In this document: piece after piece, positions 45,158 to 55,503 of the stretch | Layout: each line of letters begins with the position of its first letter | Numbering within the stretch: position 1 is the first letter of the stretch | The notes under the pieces: generated by a model | What the model was told of the DNA's origin: nothing | Database searches by the model: none | The model's input: only the letters and a program-made list of their open reading frames with translations | Made by a program: the position numbers and the translations under genes | Assembly: GCA_021495925.1 (NCBI GenBank) | Contig: JAKEKT010000008.1 | Location: 124,001-188,000 of the forward strand | Origin: Diplodia intermedia | Taxonomy: Eukaryota > Ascomycota > Dothideomycetes > Botryosphaeriales > Botryosphaeriaceae | Length of the DNA stretch: 64,000 nucleotides | Direction of reading: 5' to 3'

Positions 45158-45595
45158 CCGCCGGATCAGAGAGACTCTTCACATACTCTGCCATGGTGCG
45201 GTCCTGATTGACGTTCTTTCTTTTCTTTGCGGAACGGGTTTCGTCGGACAGAAGCAGGCAGGGAACGCTGGCGCTCTTGATTTCATTCTATTTCCCCCAC
45301 GAGATTAGCGATAGCGGCAACACATAATTTCTAATCTTACTAGTCGTTCTTTGGTCGAGATATTTGCATTTACAGGATATTGAAGTTCCCAATTCCACAT
45401 CCGGGCTCATGGACAATTTTACTTCCCGTTCTTTCCCGACTGAGACCACGGTGCTGCATGTTCAGGACACATCAATATATGAAATCTGGCGTACGGGAAA
45501 GGAACCAAGTGACTAGCAATGCAGATTTTCCACTCAACATCCATTTCCGTGTAGTGCTCAGAAGAACCCCCCGCCGGCCATGCACAAGTACCATA
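45158..45595. other. Intergenic region between convergent genes
   Basis: This interval contains the 3' flanks only. Confidence 0.6.
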
Positions 45596-47614
45596 CTAAC
45601 CCTTCGCCTTCTCTCCCTTCGGACTCTCCTCCACCGCCACCACCTCGGCACTCTCCCTCCCATCCCCGCCGACCTCGACCCCAACCACCACCGCCCTCCC
45701 CACGCCCTCCGAGTTCCTATTCTGCACCGCCGTCACCCTCGCGCCGATGCCGGCCCCCCTGAAGGCCCTGCTGCGCCAGGCGGGCACGCGGGCGTGGAAC
45801 ATGTCGTCGAGCTCCTCGAGCGAGCGGCCGCGCATCTCGGGCACGACGAGGTAGACGAAGACGATTGCGGCGGCGGAGATGGAGGCGTAGACCATGCCGA
45901 CGCGCGGGCCGAGGTCGCCGGGGGCGTCCTGCACGAACGGGTTGACGTACGTGATGAGCAGGTTGCAGCAGAACGACGACGTCGTCGCGATGGCGACGGT
46001 GCGCTCGCGCAGCTGCGTCGTCGACACCTCGGACGTGATGGTCCAGTTGACCGAGCCCCACGCGCCCGTGGAGAAGACGGACTGTGAGTGTGTGTGTGTA
46101 TGTGTCAGTGGACTGGCCGTTCGAGGAGAGGAGAGCCGCTTGGATGAATGGCAGGGGGGATGGATGACACCCACGTGGAACATGATGGCTGCAATGCACC
46201 CCTGCGCCACGGCGCCGCCGGACACGCCGCCGGGGTACCACGTCGCCAGCCCGGACACGACCCACAGCAGGACGCACATGAAGGCGCTCGCGCCCATCAG
46301 CATGTAGCGGCGGCCGATCTTGTCCGTCAGGTAGAAGGCCAGCGTCGCGCCCGCCAGGTTGGCGCACATGTACGCGACGTTGACCTTGAGCACGTTGGGG
46401 ATGCCCAGCTGCTTCAGGAAGACGACGAGGTAGGTGTTGAGGAAGGCGGCGCCTTGGCTCTGCTGCAGGCACTGCACGCCGACGGCGATGAAGGTGCGCC
46501 GCCCGTTGCTGCCGCGCGCGCAGTCGAGCCAGGTGGTGGCGCGGTGCGCGGCTACTTGCTCGGCCAGTGCTTCTTCCAGTAGGGACAGCTCGGTTTCGAT
46601 ATCGGACCGTGTGGCGCTGCTGCCGTGGCGGATGTAGGTGAGCGCCGAGAGGGCGTCGGCGCGGCGGTGTTGGGATAATAGCCAGCGCGGTGATTCGGGG
46701 ACAAACCAGATGCCGCAGAGGAGGAGGACGGGGATGATGATTTGGACGACGATGACTGCCGTTGTCAGATGTATATGGGAGGTGGGAAATGGGGAGAGCA
46801 TGTACACACCGGTCTTCCAGGCCCATTCGCTGGCCATTGTTGAGGTGCCGTAGACTGTGCCGGCGGCAACGAGGCCGCCGACCATGAGCCACCATTGGTA
46901 AAAGTTCACCATGGCCCCGCGGATGGCGGGCGGCTATCGTGAAGTCAACACTTTTGAACTCTTCCACCCATCCGAGCGGACTGACGTACCGAAAGCTCCG
47001 ACATGTACATGGGAATGCAGTTGGCCTCAATTCCCATTGATACGGAATTCACAAGGCGACCGGCCATGATTGCCCAGTAATTGTTTACGGCAGCCTGGAT
47101 GATGATACCGACAATGGCAATAATGCAGATGACAACCACAGTCAGTCGACGGCCAAGGCGCCGCGTGATTTCTGATGCAACCACGCAACCGATAACCCAG
47201 CCGGCGATGGGAGTGCCACTGGCGATGGAGAGCCATGAGGATGGTATGGATTTAGTTGTGTTGTTGCCGACGCGAGTTCCGAGATCTGCGGAGAATCTGA
47301 GTGAAAGTCAATAATATGCTCCCTCCCAAGAGAAGAGTTATACGGTCATGCTCGGACATCGCTTACCTGTCCATTGAAATGACAGCGGACCAGTAGTTGT
47401 TGTCCACGCCAAAGTTCTGAAAGTTTTTTTCGTTAATTTAAACGTCCCTCGTCCTCTGTGCAAGGAAACCCACCATGGCCCCCAGCTATCGAGAAAATGT
47501 CAGTATAGTCGCGAAAAAGCAAGTCCTCGAAGCTGCACTTACCGATACAAGCAAGTATACTTGCATCAACCTGGGAGTGAGCTCCTTGAGGAGCATGGGT
47601 TTCTCGAAATGCAT
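45596..47614 (-). CDS. Sugar porter family MFS transporter
   Basis: This is a twelve-helix plasma-membrane sugar:H+ symporter or facilitator. My model has seven exons: 47614-47543, 47485-47474, 47416-47367, 47296-46990, 46933-46810, 46755-46175 and 46081-45596 (543 residues). The second exon is a 12-bp microexon (Leu-Gly-Ala-Met) that joins LLVS to NFGVDNNYW in frame. Family motifs include EITRRLGRR (loop 2-3), PESPRWLL after helix 6, DKIGRRYMLMG (loop 8-9) and PEMRGRSLEELDDMF after helix 12, a variant of the usual PETKGRS. The substrate is unknown; the divergence from well-known hexose transporters by eye suggests it may carry a polyol, acid or disaccharide. It shares a 0.9-kb promoter region with the dioxygenase gene. 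Confidence 0.87.
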
Positions 47615-48536
47615 GGCCACTCGGTGGTAGAGACTACCTCTTTCACAAGCGCTACTCAAGATAGTCTCGGGAAGTCAAACACTTCAGTTCAGAACAACAG
47701 TGTGTCCCGTGTTGCGGCGAGGAAAGTCTCCGAAGGGAAATCAAAGTAGAGTCCTACAGTCGTCGCATCTCTTTAAGGGAGAACAGCGGCTACCGCGTCG
47801 GGCCCGTAGCCAATTGGCCTTATCAGGACGCTGCATGGCACCTGCGTCCGCTTGGTATAGCGCAGGATGGGCAGGCGGATTTAAATTGCGGGAATATCCA
47901 TGCCTCTACCAGTACTTTGCTGCAAGCTTTGATCGAAAATCACTGATAGAGCTTCCGAGGGGCGATAGGATGCAAGCAATGCGGCTTCGTCGACCAGGGC
48001 TGTGGGGTCAAGTCTCCAGAGACGTCCTATTAAAGATCAGCATTTACGAGGAACTAATCTATGCGGGGCGTGCAGAGTTGGGAGGATGATGATCTTACCG
48101 CAAAGAGATCAACCGGGGTGCTCCTGACTGGACTACTTCAGTGACCAACCGAGTCAAGGCCTTGAAGCGGCATCATATCCTTTCGCCGGCACTCAACTCC
48201 AGGGTTTCGGAGCATCCGATGAGGAGTAACTCCCCAGCAAACTAATCTGTAGATATCCGACGTATCTCCACATGCAGCGTTGACTCGTCGTGATAACGAC
48301 CGCAGAAGTGGGGGATCCAACGTACGCTGGCTGTTACTCCGCAATCGAGCTCACGCGGCGCCAAAGCCGGCACTGTCTTCTCATAATTCCGACACCGGAC
48401 TGTTCGTCGAGCTCATAAGAAATCTCACAGGTCTGAGGTGCGTGCCAGAAAAAAAAACCCCCTCTCGACTGCGATTTATCGCAGATACACCTCCATCGAA
48501 ACCCCATCTCGTCTCGAAACCTCCATAAACTCAAAG
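47615..48536. promoter_or_regulatory. Divergent promoter region of the sugar porter and the PhyH-like gene
   Basis: No gene is recognised. The 0.9-kb region separates divergently transcribed genes. Confidence 0.45.
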
Positions 48537-49781
48537 ATGCCGCACTCCACCCAGGCACCGACGCTAGCCGACGATGTCCAATACGGCGACTGGCGCGACG
48601 ACATGTTCCGCGACGGCTTCGCCGTCGTGAAGGGCGCCGTGCCGCCCTCCCGCTGCACCGAGTACATCGACGACATGTACGCGTGGCTCGAGAAGTTCCC
48701 CTACGGCTTCAAGCGCTCCGACCGCAGCACCTGGACGCCGGAGCACCTGCCGGCCAACGTGAAGTGCGCGCCCGCCCAGACCTCCTCTCCTCTCCTCCAT
48801 CTCTTACAGCCCCACTAACCCACACCACTCGCAAAACCCACAGGGGCGGCATGTACTACCACTACGCAGTCCAACACGAATCCTTCGTCTGGCGCGCGCG
48901 CCAGGAGCCCGGGGTGCTCGCGGCCTTCGCGCAGCTGTGGAACACGACCGCGCTCATCGCGTCCTTCGACGGCATCAACTTCACGCTGCCGACGACGGCG
49001 CGCGCGCCGTGGGCGGCGTGGCCGCACGTCGACCAGTCGCCGCACCGGACCGGGCTGCAGTGCGCGCAGGGCATCATCAACTTCGCGCCCAACGGCCCGC
49101 GCGACGGCGGGCTGGTCGTCCTGAAAGGCTCGCACCGCCTCGTCGAGGAGTACTTTTCGTGCCACGAGACGGAGCAGGAGACGTGGGGCTCGACCGACTG
49201 GTTCGGGTTCAGCGAGGACGAGGGCCAGGTGGCCTGGTTCACGGATCGCGGGTGCGAGCGGGTCAAGGTGTGCGCGGGGCCCGGCGATCTGATTGTGTGG
49301 GATAGCCGGACGGTGCATTGGAATGTCGTGCCCGAGGGGGAGGAGACGAGGGCGCTTGTGTGTGAGTTTTTGTCGGGCGAAACCGATTTATTGTTTTGTG
49401 GGGGGGGAAGAGTCGAAGAAGTGAGGTTGGAGTTGGCGGAAGAACTTGCTGACGTTATCGGTAGATGCGTGCTACGCGCCGGCCAAGTTTGCCAAGGCGG
49501 AGACGTTGGAGAAGAAGAAGGAGTTCTTCGAGAAAAGGCTTGGGACGGTAAGTATGCTTGTGCAGTGGCGTTTGGGACGCGGGAGTGCTGTTTGGGAAGA
49601 AGGCTGATCTTATCTCTACCAGACCCATTGGCCTCATGACAACATCTTCGTCAGCAGCTATTCGACGGAAAGGATGCGCTGTGGCAAGCTGGACGAGTTC
49701 GACCGAGACAGGCCTTTCGAGGAGCCAAAGATAAACGACACGTTGCTCCGGCTGGCTGGAGTGCTGCCTTACGATTCATGA
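48537..49781 (+). CDS. Phytanoyl-CoA dioxygenase (PhyH)-like Fe(II)/2-oxoglutarate oxygenase
   Basis: Exons 48537-48763, 48844-49361, 49465-49547 and 49623-49781 give 328 residues. The iron ligands are visible as H137-x-D139 in WPHVDQSPHRTGLQ and a distal H234 in WDSRTVHWNV. GGLVVLKGSHR is the conserved PhyH turn between them. The N terminus DMFRDGFAVVKGAVPPSRC is the usual family start. The C-terminal ~90 residues (APAKFAKAETLEKKKEFFEKR and onward) occur in a fungal PhyH subgroup of unknown substrate. The first intron uses the second of two neighbouring GT sites, chosen because only it keeps GGMYYHYAVQ in frame. Confidence 0.9.
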
Positions 49782-50885
49782 TCGAATACGGCTACGGGTA
49801 TGTATCTCCAAATTAGTCAGGCACATGGTTCTGTTGATCGATTGCACTTCAGCTCACCGTGCCTCTGTATCAGATCACTCGTCCGCACAGGTTACTCGGG
49901 CGATGCTTACGCACGGTTCCGGAAGCGTCTTCCTTACTCACATAGGCGGTTGAAGTCTATACCTGTAAGCTTTATCGTGATTGTGATCTATATTTATATG
50001 CTTTAGATATCGTGGCATGGAGAGGTGGTGTCTCTAGAGACACGAGAAGGGAAATCTTCCGCAGTCCATTGGGTCATAAGTGCTGTGAATAGATTGCCAA
50101 TTCCATTTCGGTACTCTGTGCCTCGACAAGCAGGGTGCGGTGCAACTTCTTTTGTCACCCACTGTGCCATCGAATACCGATGTTTAAACTCCACTCAACT
50201 CTACTGCTGTAAGACACTTTCGAGATCTTTGGTCTCAACAATGTACACAGTGGTTCCATCGAGGGTCGATATTAAGCCTGCTGCTGCGAGATGAAGGTGC
50301 TGGGACAACCTGGAGAAGTGTTTGGGCTGTGGCAGAAGTCGTGGCCGTACCAACCTCTTACGCCACGACACTCCAAACTCAAACAACCGTAGATACCATA
50401 AATCATTAGCAGATATTGCGAGACCAATGATCCCAGGCTCACGGTCAAGTTTGAGAGCTTTCTATAATGCCGTTGTTGTGGATATGTGAAGTGCAGCTTG
50501 CCGCAAGGAGGTCTGGTCTGGCCGTGTCAGAGATGATGTGGCCGCAACGTCCCACGAACAACAGATGTAGCTCAAGAGCTTCTGCAGCACGCATTTGCAG
50601 AGAACCTGGAGTCTCCGACGCAAAAAACTTTCTGGGATTACAGAGAAGAAGCACTTCATAGCGAACTGCCCGTCTCGTCATCGATATGGTCTGAAGTGGT
50701 CCCTGGCGGTCCCCGGCTGTCAGAGCAAACGGAGCGGCCCGGGGAATAGGTTCCAGCGATGTCCCCGGCCAAATTGACCACAGGGGGGCGCGCCCGGACC
50801 ACCACGCCACCAAAAAATTCTCTTCTCAGCCCTCCGCAGCCACCACCCCTACACTTCACCATAAAACAAAAAGATGTGGGGATTG
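49782..50885. other. Intergenic region with a possible MITE end
   Basis: No gene is seen. Positions 50142-50160 (GCAACTTCTTTTGTCACCC) match the right terminal repeat of the family A MITE. No palindrome or left end is seen nearby, so it may be a solo remnant. Confidence 0.4.
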
Positions 50886-50958
50886 AGCCCAACGCGGGGG
50901 TCGAACCCGCAGCCTTGAGATTAAGAGTCTCACGCTCTACCGATTGAGCTAGCCGGGC
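50886..50958 (-). tRNA. tRNA-Lys (anticodon CTT)
   Basis: Read on the minus strand the 73-nt unit folds as a standard cloverleaf. The acceptor stem is GCCCGGC/GTTGGGC with two G-T pairs, the D arm has GCTCAATCGGTAGAGC, and the anticodon stem-loop is GAGACTCTTAATCTC with CTT in the loop. The T arm is GCGGGTTCGACCCCCGC. No intron is present. The internal A and B boxes look normal. Confidence 0.95.
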
Positions 50959-51780
50959 GGCTGGTGCAAGATGGGGAGCCATTTTGCCGGTTGTTGATGG
51001 AAGGGGAGTCACTGAGATGTATTATGTACTACAACGCTTTGCGCAGCGCGCTACACGTATGTACGGCATGCGTACGCTGCTCGCAATGGCCTGTCCAATT
51101 CGTATCTTTGTTGCTTGAGATTTCGGGGTGGTATGGTCGATCTCGTATTCGCTTTGGGCTGAGCCGGACCGAACTTTGGACTGGAAAACGGGGGGCTGCT
51201 TCCGAAAACGATAGTGGGAATGCTCTGCTCTCTGAACCAAAAGCCAGGTATCAGGACGCGCGTTGGTTCCTGGCCGTGGCTCGAGAGTGCAGTATTCCTC
51301 CTTTCGACTCTGGGGTGGAGGAACGATGACGCGGAGACAGATCCGCACGTATCGCCGAGGCCCCATCGCCGGATAGAAGCCGATTCATGATTGTTCGTCT
51401 GCTTAGACACTACTGGGCTGAGATGATACTTACTGACCGCTTCGTCACCACGACGACCAGGCATTGAATGGATGGCGATCCTGGTCAAGCCTGCGTCCCG
51501 TTCTCTTCCGAACATTCGATCAGACGACGACGTACATACGTTAGCGTATGTACTTCCAAGATTCGGGGCTTCACATGTTTGCCCGGAGAAAAGGGGACTT
51601 GTTGAGTGCAGAGTACCTCGGTGTCTTGGCGGACGGCACAGAGGGCGAGCAGCTCGTGCCGACTGGAGCAACGCAGCCTGCCGCCTGCGGAAATCCACAA
51701 TAATGAGGGGTGGCGTAGTTGGATGGGAGGCACTTCGATCTGCAAGTAACCGACCCGTGTGGGAGACGGTGGGGTATGTA
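50959..51780. other. Intergenic region
   Basis: No gene is recognised. The open frames are unsupported. Confidence 0.45.
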
Positions 51781-51974
51781 CCGTAGAAATTGGTTTATAA
51801 GCCATATGGCTTATCGTGGTTTAGCTTGCGGAGGGGGGTATGAGGGGTATGGCTTATAAGCGGGTGGGGAGGGGCTTTTGCACCAATTTTTGCGGTGCCG
51901 CCCCCCTGAGGGGTATGGCTTATATCATGGTATGGCTTATATAACGGGTATGGCTTATACACCAATTTCTACGG
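51781..51974. mobile_element. MITE-like element, family B, with TA target-site duplication
   Basis: This 194-bp non-coding element has near-identical terminal inverted repeats: the left is CCGTAGAAATTGGTTTATAA, and the right read in reverse is CCGTAGAAATTGGTGTATAA, continuing to GCCATA. It is flanked on both sides by TA (51779-51780 and 51975-51976), the duplication made by Tc1/mariner-type transposases. Inside, the palindromic unit TATGGCTTATA is repeated about five times. Confidence 0.8.
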
Positions 51975-51976
51975 TA

Positions 51977-52502
51977 GTATATCGCAGGACGGAGAAAGCC
52001 AGGTGGACGCACGATCCCCACTTTGAAGAAGCCACCTTGTCAACCATTCCAGCAGCTGGCAGATCCACACTGAAAGCGCAAGCGCCAATTGCACGACAGC
52101 CTGCCTCCATTATTGGTCGTGAAACAACTTGTCCACTAGTTATGGATTGCACAACAGGCGCGGTGATCAACCAGTTGAGGGAGGAGATTGCTCTTGCCGC
52201 TGGTGACGCAATTCCGATTAGCTTTGTGTTGAGATGCGTGGGGTTGGGCGCAGTCATTGGTATCACAAAAATAGCTCAAGATATGAACAGGTCGTGCTCT
52301 GCGGGATCGCCTGTCCCACCGTGGGCTGCGACACATACAAAAGCATCTATCCGTGCGCCCCCAGCATCTGCATGAAGTGTCCATGCATTATGCATTAGTA
52401 AATCAGGTTGCATGCCTCTAGAGTATTGTCGGAGTAGCTCGAGTGTTGGGCACAATACAGCTCCGATGGCTAGCGTGGATCTGTTTTTTGCTCATGTCAT
52501 GG
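51977..52502. other. Intergenic region
   Basis: A plus-strand open frame continues from the MITE to 52378, but it has no family feature and starts inside the element, so it is not called. Confidence 0.4.
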
Positions 52503-52773
52503 GTAGTTGAAGCTATCGTCCGGACGAGAATGTCGAATTAAAAATTCTATATACATATCCAGACGATGGCTTTAACTACCTACGTATTATTATTTTTTTT
52601 TCTCTAAGAACGAGCTAAGGCATAGTTACGCCATGTTCTACTATTCTTCGCACTAGCCATCGGCTACGAGATGGGGCTATAAACCTTTGGATTTTCGGAC
52701 TTAAGTATGAGTTCATAGTGGCCGACATACTTGAATTAGAAGTTACGACGGGTGGGCAATTTCTCTTGTCACC
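52503..52773. mobile_element. MITE-like element, family A, degenerate copy
   Basis: A palindrome with arms 52503-52531 (GTAGTTGAAGCTATCGTCCG...) and 52554-52579 resembles the inner palindrome of the other copies, with many substitutions. The right terminal repeat GGCAATTTCTCTTGTCACC at 52755-52773 matches the 16118-16136 end in 17 of 19 bases. The left end is not found; the true left limit may lie further upstream. Confidence 0.55.
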
Positions 52774-53968
52774 TGCTGTGAAGTCGAGTTTGATTCACAT
52801 CGTTTTACCTAAGGAACATTCGCCGTAGAGAATCAGGTCAATCTATATTTTATAAGTGGAAATTGATCATGATGATGTTGTCTTGCCCTCGGCTATGAAT
52901 GAGCTACGTACTGTCCAGTACGCTCGTAAGTCGAACTCAGCGTAATAGAAAATAACGACAGAGACTTTGAAGAACCCTTAAAGGGTATGAGTTTATATTT
53001 ACGAATGTAGTTACCTTCTTCATAGCTTTTGCTTAATGGAACCCGCTCTTGGACTGACGACGCCACTCTTCATGAAACTTCCTCTGCGGAATCACGCCCG
53101 TTGTCATGTATCGAACCATGGCCAGAAACCCTGCTTTTCCCCACCTTGCCTCGCCCAAAAATTTGGTTTACTCAACTCTCTCGACTTTTCTCAAACAGAA
53201 TTCTCTCAGAATCCCATTCATGATTCATGAATGTCGGTTCATCGGTCCATGGCTGGATACCCCGCCTTTTGCCGCATCCATCCGGCATCCGGGGAAAACG
53301 ACGTAAAAACCTCGCTGTCACAATGACACATTCATCAATCACCCCAACACATGCACCTATTGTGGAAGCTGTTTGCTTGTTTGAACGACTCGAGTGTCGA
53401 TGAATCTTGCTTGCTTGGTCTCGTAAATTCCTCTAATGGCTTCCTTTAAACAATGGGAAAAAAGCACCCCCTCAGCTCTAACTCTTTTACCACACCCGCC
53501 GCCCCGTCCAGTAACTTTTTTGCGTTCTCCCATTAGGAGCACTGCACCAATCATCTCTAGGTGGTCTAAAGTGGGTAACTCTGCTCTGGCAATCTCCCTG
53601 CTGCTACTGTCCAACCGCCTTCCCGAATCATCGCGCAGTATGCTCCAACTCCTATATGTCCAGCAACAAAGCAACACGAAAAGAGTTGATGAAAGAATGG
53701 AGACAGCATGAGGGCAAGGGAGAGGATGTTCTCAGCGTCCATTGGTTGCGACGGCGTCGGCAGTGCGAGAGCTGACGAGGGCGGAGGCGGGGTTGAGGTG
53801 TATGTGCGCTGGCGGCCTTAAGAGATACCCCTCATCGACCGACAACTCCTGTTTTTCATACCAGACGCCATAAACGACCCTCCCCGAGCGAACGAACCCG
53901 AGGATAAAGAGAATTTTCTTGAAAAACTAGCCGCATGGCGGCTCACTCTCATCTACTCGTCTCGTCAT
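52774..53968. other. Intergenic region
   Basis: No gene is recognised; the right end contains the desaturase 3' UTR. Confidence 0.5.
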
Positions 53969-55503
53969 TCATGCGTCATTGTCGCTCTCGTTGCCGACGA
54001 TCATGCCGGCCTGCTTCGCGCCAGGCGCAGGAATGGCGACCGGAGGGACACCGAGACCGTTCCTGTTGCGGAAGAAGAGAACACCCTTGCCCTCACCCTG
54101 AGCCTCAGCGCTGGGCTCGACCCACTGGCACCAGCGGGCGCTGCTCCACATGGCCTTCAGGAAACCAACGGGACCACCCCTGACGTCGGCGCGGTAGTGC
54201 TTGCCCATCACAGGCTTGATGGCCTCGCTGGCCTCGTCGGCGTTGTAGAAGGGGATGGTGGACACGTAGTGGTGGAGGACGTGCGTCTCGATGATGCCGT
54301 GCAGGATGTGGCGGCCGATGAAACCGAACTCGCGGTCAATGGTGGCGGCGGCACCACGGGTGAAGGTCCAGGTGGCGGCGTCGTAGTGGGGAAGCGAAGG
54401 GTCGGTGTGCTGGAGGTAGGTGATGGCAACTGCAGGTTTCGTCAGCTTATCATTGTCAGGTCATCAATAGGGCACGTCGACTTACCCAGCCAGTGGTTGA
54501 CCCAGAGGTACGGAAGGCCGTACCAGACAAAGAGGTTGGAGAAACCAAACTTGGAACCGATCTGGTACAGAACGAAGCCAGTGATTGCAAGACCGAGGTC
54601 GCTCAGAAGGATGAGCTTCTCGTCCTTCTTCTCGTACAGAGGGCTGCTGGGCATGAAGTGGTTGACACCACCGAACCAGCCGTTCTTCTTGCCGGCGCCC
54701 TTGCCCTCCTTTTGCTTCTCGTGCTGGTTGTGGCCGGTGACGTTGATGGAAAGGTACAGCAACCAACCGGCAAGCTGCTGGCCGATCATGTGAGTGGCAG
54801 TGGCGATCGGAGTCTCCTCGGTTAGCTCGTGGAGCTCGTGGACGAACTTTCCAATGCGAGTAGCGTACTCCTCACGCGTCTTGGGGACGAAGACCATGTC
54901 CCTGGTGAGGTGACCGGTGGCCTTGTGATGCTTGCCGTGGGAGATCTTCCAGGAGAAGTACGGGACGAGCAGAGCAGAGTGGCAGATCCAGCCGACGGTG
55001 TCGTTCAGCGTCTTGGAGGGCGAGAAGGCCTGGTGACCACATTCGTGGGCCAGAACCCAGATGCCAGTGCCAAAGAGACCCTGGACGACGGTGTACAGCG
55101 CCCAGAGAACGGTACGGATCGGCGTCGAGGGAATGTACTCCGGAGTGACATAGTTGTAGAAGACGTAGAAGACAGAGGCAAGGACGGCGAGATCCCGAGC
55201 AACGTAGCTCAGCGAGCGGATGGCGGAGCGCTCAAAGCAGTGCTTGGGGATGGCATCATGGATCTGCTTGATGGTGTAGTCGGGGATCTCGAATTCATTG
55301 CCGTACGTGTCGATGAGCTTGCCGCGGGCGTTCTTGACCTCGGGCTCAACGGAGCCCATCGACGACAGCGAAGTCGACGAGGGCGAGTGGGCGGGCGAGT
55401 CGTTGGGAGAGACTGCAACCGAGGGAGCGGACGAGGAAACGGTCGAAGTCGAGGTGATATTCCTCCGCAGAACAGGGTTCTGGGGCGTGGCGGTGGTGGC
55501 CAT
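53969..55503 (-). CDS. FAD2: Oleate delta-12 fatty acid desaturase
   Basis: This is an ER-membrane di-iron desaturase converting oleoyl to linoleoyl chains. Exons 55503-54486 and 54429-53969 give 492 residues. The three histidine boxes are H153-ECGH, H189-GKHH and H389-VLHH, with the hydrophobic spans between them in the normal order. An N-terminal ~70-residue Ser/Thr-rich cytosolic tail precedes FEIPDYTIKQIHDAIPKHCF, the standard delta-12 opening. The frame stays open upstream to an ATG at 55776, but that extension is Pro/Ser-rich with 5'-UTR character, so the ATG at 55503 (MATTATPQNP) is preferred. A delta-15 enzyme is possible in principle, but the overall pattern fits delta-12. Confidence 0.93.

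Noticed and set aside
51878..52375. Open frame of 165 codons next to the family B MITE
   Set aside because: It starts inside the mobile element, has no family features and overlaps opposite-strand frames.
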